A DNA stretch of 47,937 bases. Origin: a bacterium. GTDB taxonomy: Bacteria > Bacteroidota > Bacteroidia > B-17B0 > Aurantibacillaceae. The notes under the pieces were generated by a model that saw only the letters and a program-made list of their open reading frames with translations, was not told the DNA's origin and did no database searches. Made by a program: the position numbers and the translations under genes. This document shows positions 27,089 to 34,752 of this stretch, piece by piece (within the stretch, counting starts at the first letter, position 1; every line of letters begins with the position of its first letter). The stretch lies in the NCBI GenBank assembly GCA_029945625.1, contig JAQSCW010000007.1:1460-49396 (forward strand). Direction: 5' to 3'.

Positions 27089-27907
27089 TTATTTAATAGG
27101 TAACACAGGGCTGGCATTTCCGAAAATAATGGAAATGTTTTTATTGTCTTTAATTAGTTCCACTTTTTCTTTTTCAATTTCGAGATGACGCAATTGTAAA
27201 TATTCTGACACGGTCATGCCCATTTGATTTTTATAAGCTTGATCGGCGATCGCTTTGTTGATCTCTGCTTGCTTTCGGGCTAATTCGGCGTTGGCACGAG
27301 CGCTTTGCGTAAGGATGCTCTGATTTTGCGCTGCGGTATTTTTTGTTTCAGTAAGCACCTGTTCGGGTGGAGTAATGGCGCCAATCGACACCTGTAAGAG
27401 GTCAACCGGCAAATGCAGTTTTGTGGCATACTCCAAAATATCCTTATAAATATCTTTTTCTAATTGAGCTGAAATTTCACGTTTGCTGGCCAGATCAAAC
27501 ATTTTAAACGCACTGGCTTTATCCCTAACCATGGTGCGAAAGGAGGCCTGCAAACTGTGTTCATACCAGTCGGCCGAAAAATCTTTATACAGCTGAGGCG
27601 TCTTTCCTTTTTGTACCTGGCATTTCAAATACACACTGAACGATACCGGCGTATTATCGGAAGGGATCATATTGGTGAAATCCTCCGTAATGGTTATGGG
27701 TGTGATTGGAAACTCTTTATGTTCTGTAGTAAATACACACCACGTGGCCCCTGTCGACACAGGTACATCATCCACCCCACCGTGTCCGAAAATAAAAGGT
27801 TTGTACACCAATACACTTTCTTCCCCCGGATTGGGTTGAACGCGGTAGCAACTAGTCATTCCTGCAGTTACAGAAATGAGCAAAAAGAAGGATGATAGTT
27901 TTTTCAT
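27089..27907 (-). CDS. SPFH/prohibitin-like lipoprotein
   Basis: 272 residues from the ATG at 27907. The leader has a lipobox (AGMTSC, Cys20), so a lipid anchor outside the cytoplasm is predicted rather than the usual SPFH membrane helix. The SPFH core follows (VLVYKPFIF, ITEDFTNMIPSDNTPVSFSVYLKCQV, VDLLQVSIGAITPPEQVL). A long coiled coil (about 195-255: NTAAQNQSILTQSARANAEL, EYLQLRHLEIEKEKVEL) and a GNASPVLPIK tail complete it. The KNTAA and ARANAE heptads are typical of prohibitin/flotillin oligomers. TACCTTCG, one base off the minus-7 consensus, lies at 27929-27936. The lipocalin gene follows after 37 nt; both may act on envelope lipids (inference). Confidence 0.8.
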   Translation of the reverse strand: MKKLSSFFLLISVTAGMTSCYRVQPNPGEESVLVYKPFIFGHGGVDDVPVSTGATWCVFTTEHKEFPITPITITEDFTNMIPSDNTPVSFSVYLKCQVQKGKTPQLYKDFSADWYEHSLQASFRTMVRDKASAFKMFDLASKREISAQLEKDIYKDILEYATKLHLPVDLLQVSIGAITPPEQVLTETKNTAAQNQSILTQSARANAELARKQAEINKAIADQAYKNQMGMTVSEYLQLRHLEIEKEKVELIKDNKNISIIFGNASPVLPIK

Positions 27908-27961
27908 GGATCTGAATTTAATACAACACGAAGGTATCAATTAGTTTTCTTAACCCTGAAA

Positions 27962-29218
27962 CTAAATTTTGTCAAGGGCCTGTCCCAGATCCCAAATAAT
28001 GTCCTCGTAATTTTCGACACCCACACTTAAACGTACTAATTTTTCGGTGATCGACATTTCTTTGCGATGCGCCGGGTCAACACCAATATGCGTCATGGTG
28101 GCGGGGTGCTCGGCAAGCGATTCGGTTCCACCCAAACTCACGGCCAACTTTATAAGTTTAAAGGAATTCAAAAGCTTGAACGCCTCCGCTTCTCCGCCTT
28201 TTACATCGAACGAGAGCATGGCACCCGGAGATGAATATTGCCTTTTGTAAATTTCGTGTTCTTTGCTTCCGGGTTTAATAAAACCTAAATAATATACTTT
28301 TTCTACTTTTGGATGTGTTTCTAAAAAAATAGCCACTTTTTCGGCATTAATCGCTTGTTGTTCCATGCGCACTTTCAGCGTTTCTAAACTCCTCATCAAC
28401 AACCAGCCGGTATGAGGAGCCGCCATGTTTCCTAAAAACGTACGCAGTGTTTTAACACGGGTAATTACCTCTTTGCTGCCGCATACGGCACCCGCAATCA
28501 CATCGCTATGTCCCCCAATATATTTGGTAGCCGAATACAGTGAAAAGTCTGCCCCGTGCTTCAAGGGGCGCTGCCACAAAGGACCCATATAGGTATTGTC
28601 AACGGCCACAAACACCTTTTTGGTACCAGTACTGTATTTTGCTGCAATGCGGCTGCAACTTTCAATATCAATGATCGAGTTGGTGGGATTGGCCGGAGTT
28701 TCGATGTAGATCATGGCCAAACGTTCTCCGTGACCGGTTGCATCTATTATTTTTTCAATATCCCCGCGCTCCTGTCCGGGTTTAAAAGAAACACTGTGCA
28801 CGCCGATCTTAGTTAAAAAATCGTGAATAAAGTGGTCGGTTCCTCCATACAAGGGGGTACTGAATAATAGAAGGTCGCCCGGTTTCAAAAATTCGAGAAG
28901 CACTGTGGAGATGGCCGACATGCCACTTTCAAAAACAGCGCATTCTTCGGCCTCATCCCAAAGCGTGAGTCGATTTTCAAGGATCTCGAGGTCGGGATTA
29001 TTAATGCGACTGTAAATCAAACCCAATTCTTCACTGGCCCGTTTTTCACGAATTCCGTAGGCGACTTCAAAAAACGCTTTTCCTTCTTCGGCACTCTTGA
29101 ATACAAAGGTGGAGGTTTGAAAAATAGGTGATTTAATGGCGCCTTCCGATAACGCAGGTTTGTAGCCATACGACATCATAAGGCTCTCGGGCTTGAATTT
29201 GTGATCTGATGATTCCAT
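27962..29218 (-). CDS. Cystathionine gamma-synthase family PLP enzyme
   Basis: 418 residues. Fold-type I trans-sulfuration enzyme landmarks: YSRINNP (Arg71), FESGMSA (98-100, in place of the usual ASGM), TPLYGGT (Tyr124), VDNTY (Asp207) and the PLP lysine Lys232 in LYSATKYIGGHSD. The C-terminal half has SLGGTESLAEHPATMTH and RLSVGVENYEDIIWDL. Sequence alone cannot separate cystathionine gamma-synthase from gamma-lyase or methionine gamma-lyase; the ESG variation is notable. The frame could also begin at Met14/Met15. It is followed by the SPFH gene after 54 nt and preceded by an AT-rich repeat that abuts the DUF1348 gene. Confidence 0.9.
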   Translation of the reverse strand: MESSDHKFKPESLMMSYGYKPALSEGAIKSPIFQTSTFVFKSAEEGKAFFEVAYGIREKRASEELGLIYSRINNPDLEILENRLTLWDEAEECAVFESGMSAISTVLLEFLKPGDLLLFSTPLYGGTDHFIHDFLTKIGVHSVSFKPGQERGDIEKIIDATGHGERLAMIYIETPANPTNSIIDIESCSRIAAKYSTGTKKVFVAVDNTYMGPLWQRPLKHGADFSLYSATKYIGGHSDVIAGAVCGSKEVITRVKTLRTFLGNMAAPHTGWLLMRSLETLKVRMEQQAINAEKVAIFLETHPKVEKVYYLGFIKPGSKEHEIYKRQYSSPGAMLSFDVKGGEAEAFKLLNSFKLIKLAVSLGGTESLAEHPATMTHIGVDPAHRKEMSITEKLVRLSVGVENYEDIIWDLGQALDKI

Positions 29219-29219
29219 A

Positions 29220-29273
29220 CTAATTCTTAATTTTTAATTCTCAATTTTCAATTCTTAATTTTTAATTTTCAAT
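29220..29273. repeat. AT-rich quasi-tandem repeat (AATTCTTAATTTTT-type)
   Basis: Imperfect repeats of a unit of about 10-14 bp alternate AATTCTTAATTTTT with AATTCTCAATTTTC. They occupy the whole gap between the PLP-enzyme and DUF1348 genes, and the DUF1348 frame stops right where the repeat begins. Confidence 0.75.
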
Positions 29274-29687
29274 TCACATTAACCTCCTCTCGGTCGCATC
29301 AATTGCCACATCATTAATGCTCGCGAAGCGTTTCTTCATAAAACCATTTTCGTCAAATTCCCAATTCTCGTTTCCATACGAACGGTACCATTGACCTTTG
29401 TCGCTGTGCCATTCGTATTCAAAGCGCACGGCAATTTTATTGCCCGTAAAGGCCCAGAGTTCTTTTTTTAGTTTGTAATCGAGTTCTTTTGCCCATTTGC
29501 TTTTTAAAAAGGTTTTTACTTCTTCGCGTCCGGTAATGAACTGATCACGATTCCGCCATTCGGTATCCATGGTGTAAGCCAGCGATACTTTTTCGGGATC
29601 TTTGCTATTCCATGCATTTTCTGCCATTTGCACTTTTTGTGTGGCGGTTTCAAAGTTAAATGGGGGGAGTGGTAATTTTTGTTCCAT
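29274..29687 (-). CDS. DUF1348 (NTF2-like) protein, C-terminus shortened
   Basis: 137 residues matching DUF1348 almost throughout: [82 protein letters not shown]. Family members normally continue past the ASIND...ER block with about 20 residues beginning FHWPLGRRP; here the chain ends ERRLM directly at the start of the AT-rich repeat. The NTF2-like fold suggests a small-molecule-binding or isomerase-like cytoplasmic protein; function is unknown. TAGTTTTG (29735-29742, minus strand) is an exact minus-7 box 48 nt upstream. It is probably the first gene of the minus-strand cluster. Confidence 0.85.
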   Translation of the reverse strand: MEQKLPLPPFNFETATQKVQMAENAWNSKDPEKVSLAYTMDTEWRNRDQFITGREEVKTFLKSKWAKELDYKLKKELWAFTGNKIAVRFEYEWHSDKGQWYRSYGNENWEFDENGFMKKRFASINDVAIDATERRLM

Positions 29688-30247
29688 TTTATTTTCTTAG
29701 ACTTTCTATGAAATTGTTAACGTTAGTGGGCATTCAAAACTAATGTAGGTTGGTTTGAAATGGAAAAGCAAAGGTAAGAATGTTTGTTTGTTAGCCGACA
29801 GAATCTAAATGACTTTTGACAGGTATTTTGAAAGATATTAACAGGCCTATCAAGGGATTGACGCAATTTCAAGCGATAAATGCTACTAAGCACTGATCGG
29901 CCTATTCCATTTTCACGCTCCCGAAGCTGTTTATTTTTGATGGCACCCACCTTTCTTCTTTTAACTGTGAATATCCTTTTTATAGGCATCGCATGATTAC
30001 AAGAGTGTATGTGCGAACTAGCAAAAAATTGGAAGTTGGCAAACTGGTGCTGATTATAAAATCAAGTGTGGTTTGAGCTCGTGAAACTATCCTACATCAT
30101 TATTTATATTAGAAACGCAGCCGGGTATTGCCGAAGCTTCCACCCTTTGCGATGTTTGTCTGTGTTGCCATTTCTGTGGGAGTCCTTTTTTCAAATTATG
30201 CATCAAGGTTAAACTCTTGGAAGGGTAACAAAGTAGAATGTTTGCTA
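29688..30247. other. Intergenic, promoter box but no gene seen
   Basis: A minus-strand minus-7 box (TAGTTTTG) sits at 29735-29742 for the DUF1348 gene. An 88-codon minus-strand frame at 29723-29989 has no recognisable features and covers that box, so I do not accept it. The remainder to 30247 shows nothing clear. Confidence 0.5.
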
Positions 30248-30664
30248 TTATCCCGGATAGAGGTTTTTTAGGAATTTGATGGAATGATCCACAAGTTTCA
30301 TCATAATTTTCGTATCAATATCCTCGAGCTTTTTAATATAGATGCAACCGCCACCCAATTTGTATTTACCGAATTGTTTTAAAAGTTCCGTTTCATTTTT
30401 GACTCCCGATAAATAAAGACTGATTGCAGCCGCTCTGGGTGAAAGGCCAATTAAAGGAGCATTCCCCTCACGTCCGCTTTCATATTTATAAGAGTAAGTG
30501 CCAAAACCCATAATGGCACTTCCCCACATTTTGGGAGGCAATTTGGTGTGTTTTTCAATGGCAGCCACGAGGGTGGCACAATCTTCCCACTTTTTTTGGT
30601 CTTTTAGTGTTTTTAGAAATTCGGAGACTTTTTCTGTGGTTTCGGTTGTTTTGTTTTTTGCCAT
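30248..30664 (-). CDS. DUF1801-domain protein (YdhG/IscX-like fold)
   Basis: 138 residues. Family landmarks are clear: WEDCATLVAAIEKHTKLPPKMWG, then IMGFGTYSYKYESGREG, LIGLSPRAAAISLYLSG and YKLGGGCIYIKKLEDID. DUF1801 proteins are small cytoplasmic proteins with a frataxin-like fold; biochemical function is not settled. The spacing of 61 nt to the upstream AraC regulator on the same strand allows co-transcription. Confidence 0.88.
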   Translation of the reverse strand: MAKNKTTETTEKVSEFLKTLKDQKKWEDCATLVAAIEKHTKLPPKMWGSAIMGFGTYSYKYESGREGNAPLIGLSPRAAAISLYLSGVKNETELLKQFGKYKLGGGCIYIKKLEDIDTKIMMKLVDHSIKFLKNLYPG

Positions 30665-30725
30665 GCCTAATTTCTTGCAACACTAAAATTAGATAGTTAT
30701 TTGTTTACAAAAAACCGACTCCGAC

Positions 30726-31316
30726 CTAGGATTCTTCTAGAATAGGCTTGATAATAAGTATTTCTTCCAGAGAAACACGTTTTCTCTTTTTCAAAGCCTT
30801 GAAAAACATGGGGGAGAGGCCCGTCACTTTTTTAAATTGATTGGAGAAATGCGGTACACTACTGTAATGTAGTTTAAAACAAATTTCCTTTAAACTTAAT
30901 TCATCATAAATGATCAGTTCCTTTGCCTTTTCAACTTTATGCTGGATAATGAACTGCTGAATGGTGGAACCCGTGACCTCAGAAAAAAGATTGGAAACGT
31001 AGGTATAATCACATTTTAACTTTTCGCTGATATATTCTGAATACTTAATTTCCAAAGGCTCATCCGAATAATGAATCATTTCGATGATGGCGTTTTTGAT
31101 TTTTTCCACCTGAATTGATTTTTTGTCTTCCAGCACTTCATGACCATTTTTATGTAATGCGATTTTGATTTCATCAAATTGTTTTGGGGAGATATCCCCA
31201 TCTACTTCCAATTCACCCAGTTCAATGCTGGTTACTTTTAGCCCCAATTTCTTAAATTCCTCTTTCACCATTAATTTACAACAATGGCTTACCATATACT
31301 TAATGTACACTTTCAT
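30726..31316 (-). CDS. AraC-family regulator with a short ferredoxin-like N-terminal domain
   Basis: 196 residues. Residues 1-75 look like a small alpha/beta domain starting MKVYIKYMVSHCCKLMVKEE, with VTSIELGELEVDGDISPKQFDEI, similar in pattern to HMA-like folds, and a Cys pair (HCC). Residues 85-182 form two helix-turn-helix motifs of AraC type, ending HFSNQFKKVTGLSPMFFK. This short architecture is common in Bacteroidota. The ligand is unknown; the HCC motif might bind metal (inference). Two perfect palindromes (31368-31378, 31400-31411) lie upstream and may be autoregulatory sites. Confidence 0.85.
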   Translation of the reverse strand: MKVYIKYMVSHCCKLMVKEEFKKLGLKVTSIELGELEVDGDISPKQFDEIKIALHKNGHEVLEDKKSIQVEKIKNAIIEMIHYSDEPLEIKYSEYISEKLKCDYTYVSNLFSEVTGSTIQQFIIQHKVEKAKELIIYDELSLKEICFKLHYSSVPHFSNQFKKVTGLSPMFFKALKKRKRVSLEEILIIKPILEES

Positions 31317-31367
31317 ATAATAGATACTTTTCTGTAAAGTTGAGGTTAAAAGCCTAAAATTACTTGC

Positions 31368-31411
31368 GAGATTATCTCAATAAGTTACACATTTTACAGG
31401 TCTCATGAGAC
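31368..31411. promoter_or_regulatory. Two perfect palindromes upstream of the AraC gene
   Basis: GAGATTATCTC (31368-31378) and GTCTCATGAGAC (31400-31411) are each perfect dyads. Their centres are about 32-33 bp apart, roughly three helical turns. They lie 50-95 nt upstream of the AraC start and could be operators for that or another regulator. Confidence 0.4.
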
Positions 31412-31559
31412 GGTTTTCCATTTCTGATCATGCGCAAGTTTATTACGATGAATTACATGCATCATTTTTGTTTTGAGGGCTTATTGGATCAATCGGAATT
31501 GTTGGGGAAATGTATATTATTTATTCCTTGGATTTTTTTTTAAACAGAAACAACTAGTT

Positions 31560-31810
31560 TGCTGCGTGAGCGATTGTAGTGGAAAGCCCACAGCCACGCC
31601 TGTCTCTTTGCGTGGCGAGGACTTGGAACGGAAAGCGCGACCCCTGAAGCAGAAAAACCAGGAATTATTTTGGTAAGTTTTTTGCTTCAGGGGGCACGCC
31701 CTAAACAGAAAAACCAGGAATTGTTTCGGTAAGTTTTTCACTTCATTGGCGTGCTCATGAAGCGAAGTTCTCCCGTTTTTTGACAGGCTTCTGCTGCATG
31801 AGGGGCACGC
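31560..31810. repeat. Cluster of GC-rich palindromic repeat units
   Basis: Hairpins occur at GCCACGC/GCGTGGC (about 31592-31615) and CCCCTGAAGC/GCTTCAGGGG (31641-31650 with 31684-31693). A segment of 39 nt (31650-31688) recurs 56 bp later (31706-31744) with 4 mismatches. GGGGCACGCCC-like ends mark each unit, and a third unit lies in reverse orientation near 31750-31810. No transposase is nearby. Confidence 0.6.
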
Positions 31811-32033
31811 CCAAAAACTTTCTCCCCAGCTTTTCCGCCTGACCCGGCTTATTCATAAACAGGTTTTGAGACATAATTAGTCGTGCCCGCAACCATCCAG
31901 TCCGTGGCATCCACGTGGTGAGATCAGTTGTAGCCTTATAAAAAAAAGATAGGGTTTTGGCCTCAGGTAAATGGCTGTCGTTTTCGACAGGTTCGCAAAT
32001 GAAAGTTCTGGAAATAGCGATTAGTGGGCTCAT
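31755..32033 (-). CDS. Possible small protein downstream of corA (doubtful)
   Basis: 92 codons from an ATG at 32033, 23 nt after the CorA stop on the same strand. The product contains TGWLRARLIMSQNLFMNKPG and a basic C-terminus, with no signal peptide or known domain. The last 20 codons fall in the palindromic repeat cluster, and the 5' part spans a CTGTCG/CGACAG hairpin (31975-31990), so it may be only repeat DNA that happens to be open. I keep it as a low-confidence entry because of its operon-like position. Confidence 0.25.
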   Translation of the reverse strand: MSPLIAISRTFICEPVENDSHLPEAKTLSFFYKATTDLTTWMPRTGWLRARLIMSQNLFMNKPGQAEKLGRKFLGVPLMQQKPVKKRENFAS

Positions 32034-32056
32034 CGCAAAAGTCCCTCAAAACACGG

Positions 32057-32986
32057 TCAGATCCAGTTCTTCTTTTTAAACGCGAGGAGCGCGATCCCGG
32101 AGATTAGAAACGAAATCAAAATAACGAGCCAAAAACCGTAATGGTTATCCTCAAATACATTGGGCACATTCATTCCGTAAAAACTGGCAATGAGCGTGGG
32201 GATCATCAAAAGAATGGAAATTGAGGTTAGTAATTTCAAGATCACATTCAAATTATTAGAGATCACCGAAGCATACGCATCCATCATCCCACTCAAAATA
32301 TCACTGTAAATATTGGTGGTTTCAAGGGCCTGACGCAACTCGATTTCCACATCCTCCAATAGTTCTTCGTCAATATTTTCCTTCTTCCATCTCAAATTCT
32401 TGATCTTATGAATCAGAATATCATTTCCTTTGAGGGAGGTGGTGAAGTACACCATGCTTTTTTCAATTTGAATGAGGGTCTGAAGGTCTTCGTTCTGGAT
32501 CGACTTCTCCAACTGCTTCTCGGCTAATTTGATCCGTTGGTTAATCTGTTTTAAATACTTGAGGAACCAGATGCTGGAAGAAAGCAAAAGACGCAGTACT
32601 AAGTCGAAATTATTTTTCTTAACGATGAGTTTTCGCTGTGTGTATTTAACGAAGTCGCTCAACATTTCAACACTGTGAAAACTAAGTGAAACGAAAACAT
32701 CTTCTTTGAACATGATGCCCAGAGGTATAGTGGAGAAAGGCAAACTTTCTTCTGAGGTTTTGATCGGAACACGGATGATGATCAGCGACCATTCGTCTTC
32801 TATCTCAAAACGCGGTCGTTCGTCTATGTCATTGATGTCGTTGTAAAACGAGAGGGGAATGTTTAACTCATCGATGAGATGATTCTTGTCGCTTTCACTT
32901 GGATTCTCCACTTGAATCCAACAATTAGGTTCCCACTTTTCGGAAACCAGTAAGCCGTTTGTGCCGTTCTTAATATAGGTGATCAT
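32057..32986 (-). CDS. corA: CorA-family divalent metal transporter
   Basis: 309 residues from the ATG at 32986 (a longer frame exists but has no support). The C-terminus holds the two CorA helices with the GMN selectivity motif at about residues 271-273 (IASFYGMNVPN), the acidic-aromatic loop FEDNHYGFW, and the terminal KKKNWI common in this phylum. The large N-terminal soluble domain includes DIDERPRFEIEDEW and the long stalk helix (INQRIKLAEKQLEKSI). It should form a pentameric Mg2+ (or Co2+/Ni2+) channel in the inner membrane. TACCTTTG at 33023-33030 on the minus strand is an exact minus-7 box 36 nt upstream. Confidence 0.92.
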   Translation of the reverse strand: MITYIKNGTNGLLVSEKWEPNCWIQVENPSESDKNHLIDELNIPLSFYNDINDIDERPRFEIEDEWSLIIIRVPIKTSEESLPFSTIPLGIMFKEDVFVSLSFHSVEMLSDFVKYTQRKLIVKKNNFDLVLRLLLSSSIWFLKYLKQINQRIKLAEKQLEKSIQNEDLQTLIQIEKSMVYFTTSLKGNDILIHKIKNLRWKKENIDEELLEDVEIELRQALETTNIYSDILSGMMDAYASVISNNLNVILKLLTSISILLMIPTLIASFYGMNVPNVFEDNHYGFWLVILISFLISGIALLAFKKKNWI

Positions 32987-33022
32987 AAAAAGTACTCTTT
33001 GAAATGGAACCTGATTTGGCGG

Positions 33023-33030
33023 CAAAGGTA
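33023..33030 (-). promoter_or_regulatory. Minus-7 box for corA (TACCTTTG)
   Basis: An exact TAnnTTTG match 36 nt upstream of the corA ATG. No TTTG is seen at the expected minus-33 spacing. Confidence 0.45.
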
Positions 33031-33158
33031 GGTATAAATTCGTTTTCAGTGGGTCTTAAACCAATTTCATGCTGCAATTAAACAGTAAATGGAATACAGC
33101 TCCGAAAATTGGGAAAAGTGGTTATGAGGTACCCTGGTGGAGATCTTGATTATTTAAT

Positions 33159-33166
33159 TAACTTTG
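33159..33166 (+). promoter_or_regulatory. Minus-7 box (TAACTTTG)
   Basis: An exact TAnnTTTG match 22 nt upstream of the ATG at 33189. A minus-33 element is not clear. Confidence 0.45.
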
Positions 33167-33188
33167 TTAGTACCAAAACCCTATCATC

Positions 33189-33530
33189 ATGAAACAGCAT
33201 ATTTTTTACGTCTTGTTACTAATGTCAATATTTGGTTTCGCACAAAAAATCGCTGAACCTCGGCAGTTTTCAAAAGCTAAATTGTCGGAAATAAAACTGG
33301 TAAGTGAACTTTCGTCTGATCTGCCCCAGGATATGAGAAACGCTTCTGTTGAAATGGCGTATAAGGTGCAAGGGAGTATAAAGACGTTCAAATTTATAGG
33401 AGACACCCTTGGTTCAACAATTATAGCAGCCTTCAAAGCAGTAGACAATCGCTCGAAAGTTTATTTTGATTTACAGACTCCGGGGCCCGTTCCAAAAATT
33501 TACACCTTCGCTATCCTTGTGGCGGACTAG
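33189..33530 (+). CDS. Small secreted protein of unknown function
   Basis: 113 residues with a signal peptide (MKQHIFYVLLLMSIFGFA, cleavage before QK). The mature part of about 95 residues has strands such as VEMAYKVQGSIKTFKFIG and VYFDLQTPGPVPKIYTFAI. No family was recognised. The 3' end overlaps the convergent GyrI-like gene by 20 bp. A minus-7 box lies 22 nt upstream. Confidence 0.65.
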   Translation: MKQHIFYVLLLMSIFGFAQKIAEPRQFSKAKLSEIKLVSELSSDLPQDMRNASVEMAYKVQGSIKTFKFIGDTLGSTIIAAFKAVDNRSKVYFDLQTPGPVPKIYTFAILVAD

Positions 33531-34035
33531 TTTTACGTGTAATCGGCACCCATAATTCTTCTTCTGAATCCGGATCTTCATGCCGGTATTTTTCAGTCAT
33601 GATCTCAAAATGCGGCCTTTGATCTACGGTGTACTCAGAGGCCGGGATCCATTCTTTAAAAATAAAATCAAATAGTCGAGCACCATCCCTGGCAGGTCCC
33701 CTATGAATAAATACGGCATACAATCCTTCCTTTATAACGAGCGGTTCCATGCCTACCGGAATTGATAAATGGTTCGAAACTTCTACGGCGGCCCATTTTT
33801 CAAATTTGGTATGTTTGGTAAATTTTTCGAATTCGGATGCGGGATCGTATATTTCTACAGATAAGAAAGCTCCGTTAATTCTATTCGAGATTTCTTTTTG
33901 CTGTCGCATAAAGCCATTCCACAGCTCAAAAGTACTGTTTTGAACCAGCGCGGTAGTCAGGCGTTTGCCTACGAGCGTTCGGAGTGGAGACGTCATGATG
34001 CGTGGTGCCATAGATAGTTCAGTGGTGTTTTTCAT
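33511..34035 (-). CDS. GyrI-like small-molecule-binding domain protein
   Basis: 174 residues from the ATG at 34035 (a TTG 11 codons upstream lies inside the minus-7 box and is unlikely). The GyrI/effector-binding landmarks are IYDPASEFEKF, AVEVSNHLSIPVGMEPLVIK, LYAVFIHRGPARDGARLFDF, then FKEWIPASEYTVDQRPHFEI and DPDSEEELWVPI. This domain binds small ligands in SOUL/BmrR/GyrI-type proteins; here it stands alone without an AraC HTH. TAAATTTG (34066-34073, minus strand) is an exact minus-7 box. It overlaps the convergent gene at its 3' end by 20 bp. Confidence 0.85.
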   Translation of the reverse strand: MKNTTELSMAPRIMTSPLRTLVGKRLTTALVQNSTFELWNGFMRQQKEISNRINGAFLSVEIYDPASEFEKFTKHTKFEKWAAVEVSNHLSIPVGMEPLVIKEGLYAVFIHRGPARDGARLFDFIFKEWIPASEYTVDQRPHFEIMTEKYRHEDPDSEEELWVPITRKTSPPQG

Positions 34036-34065
34036 CCCGCAAGGTGCTTTAAAGTTTGTTTGATC

Positions 34066-34073
34066 CAAATTTA
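34066..34073 (-). promoter_or_regulatory. Minus-7 box (TAAATTTG on the minus strand)
   Basis: An exact TAnnTTTG match 30 nt upstream of the GyrI-like ATG at 34035. Confidence 0.45.
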
Positions 34074-34142
34074 CGTCTCAACAGGGGCCCTAATTGTTTT
34101 AAAGGTGTTGATGAGAATAGCGTTTGCTCAGCCACTCCTGTT

Positions 34143-34607
34143 TTAACCAATCTCCCCGCCAGTCATTAGTTCTGCCTGTCCCTTCACATAGTCCTTTAGC
34201 CATTGCGTTTTAAAGGAAAACCATTTTTCGCGGTAGTCACCCGAGTTATCAATCACAAATTTAAATTTATTAAAGGGTTTGTTTTCTCTAAGTGCAGCCC
34301 TAAGGAGAGGCGCCAATACGTTCCCAGTTTCCAGCGATTCTACAAAGTCGCTCATGATCTCAAACGATTGATGTGAATCAAGACACTCAATTACGACGAT
34401 GTTCTTTTTGTTCTTCTTAACTTTAGTAAGATCATCTTTCCAGACTTTTTCGATTTCGTGATCGTCATCTGGAAACCTATCGGGATCAGGAATAAAAACT
34501 AGATCATTATTGGTGATGTTCCAAAAACATTGAAAACCACTATCGAGCTCATCAGCAATTCTCCTGAGTTCATCCTCAGTAAAAGGCTTAATTTCCTGTT
34601 TTTTCAT
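34143..34607 (-). CDS. UPF0158-family protein
   Basis: 154 residues. UPF0158 landmarks: ELDSGFQCFWNITNNDLVFIPDP-type start, a central IECLDSHQSFEIMSDFVESL, then ALRENKPFNKFKFVIDNSG and EKWFSFKTQWLKDYV. The family is small, cytoplasmic and of unknown function. An exact minus-7 box (TACATTTG, 34637-34644) lies 29 nt upstream of the ATG at 34607. It appears to be a single-gene unit, divergent from the DUF1761 gene. Confidence 0.88.
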   Translation of the reverse strand: MKKQEIKPFTEDELRRIADELDSGFQCFWNITNNDLVFIPDPDRFPDDDHEIEKVWKDDLTKVKKNKKNIVVIECLDSHQSFEIMSDFVESLETGNVLAPLLRAALRENKPFNKFKFVIDNSGDYREKWFSFKTQWLKDYVKGQAELMTGGEIG

Positions 34608-34636
34608 TGCTAATCATTTAAAAAAACTAACGGGAA

Positions 34637-34644
34637 CAAATGTA
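34637..34644 (-). promoter_or_regulatory. Minus-7 box (TACATTTG on the minus strand)
   Basis: An exact TAnnTTTG match 29 nt upstream of the UPF0158 ATG. Confidence 0.45.
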
Positions 34645-34740
34645 AATATTTTCATGAATGGAAAAAAGCTGAGCTATTCTTAAATTTAACATTAGTCCTC
34701 ATAGATTATATTATTTTTAACCACTAGTAATCAAAAAAAA

Positions 34741-34747
34741 AAGGAGG
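34741..34747 (+). promoter_or_regulatory. Strong Shine-Dalgarno (AAGGAGG), unusual here
   Basis: A perfect AAGGAGG stands 5 nt before the ATG at 34753. Most starts in this window lack any Shine-Dalgarno sequence. Confidence 0.7.
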
Positions 34748-34752
34748 AAAAA

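Noticed and set aside
29723-29989. 88-codon minus-strand frame upstream of DUF1348
   Set aside because: It covers the DUF1348 promoter box and has no family features.
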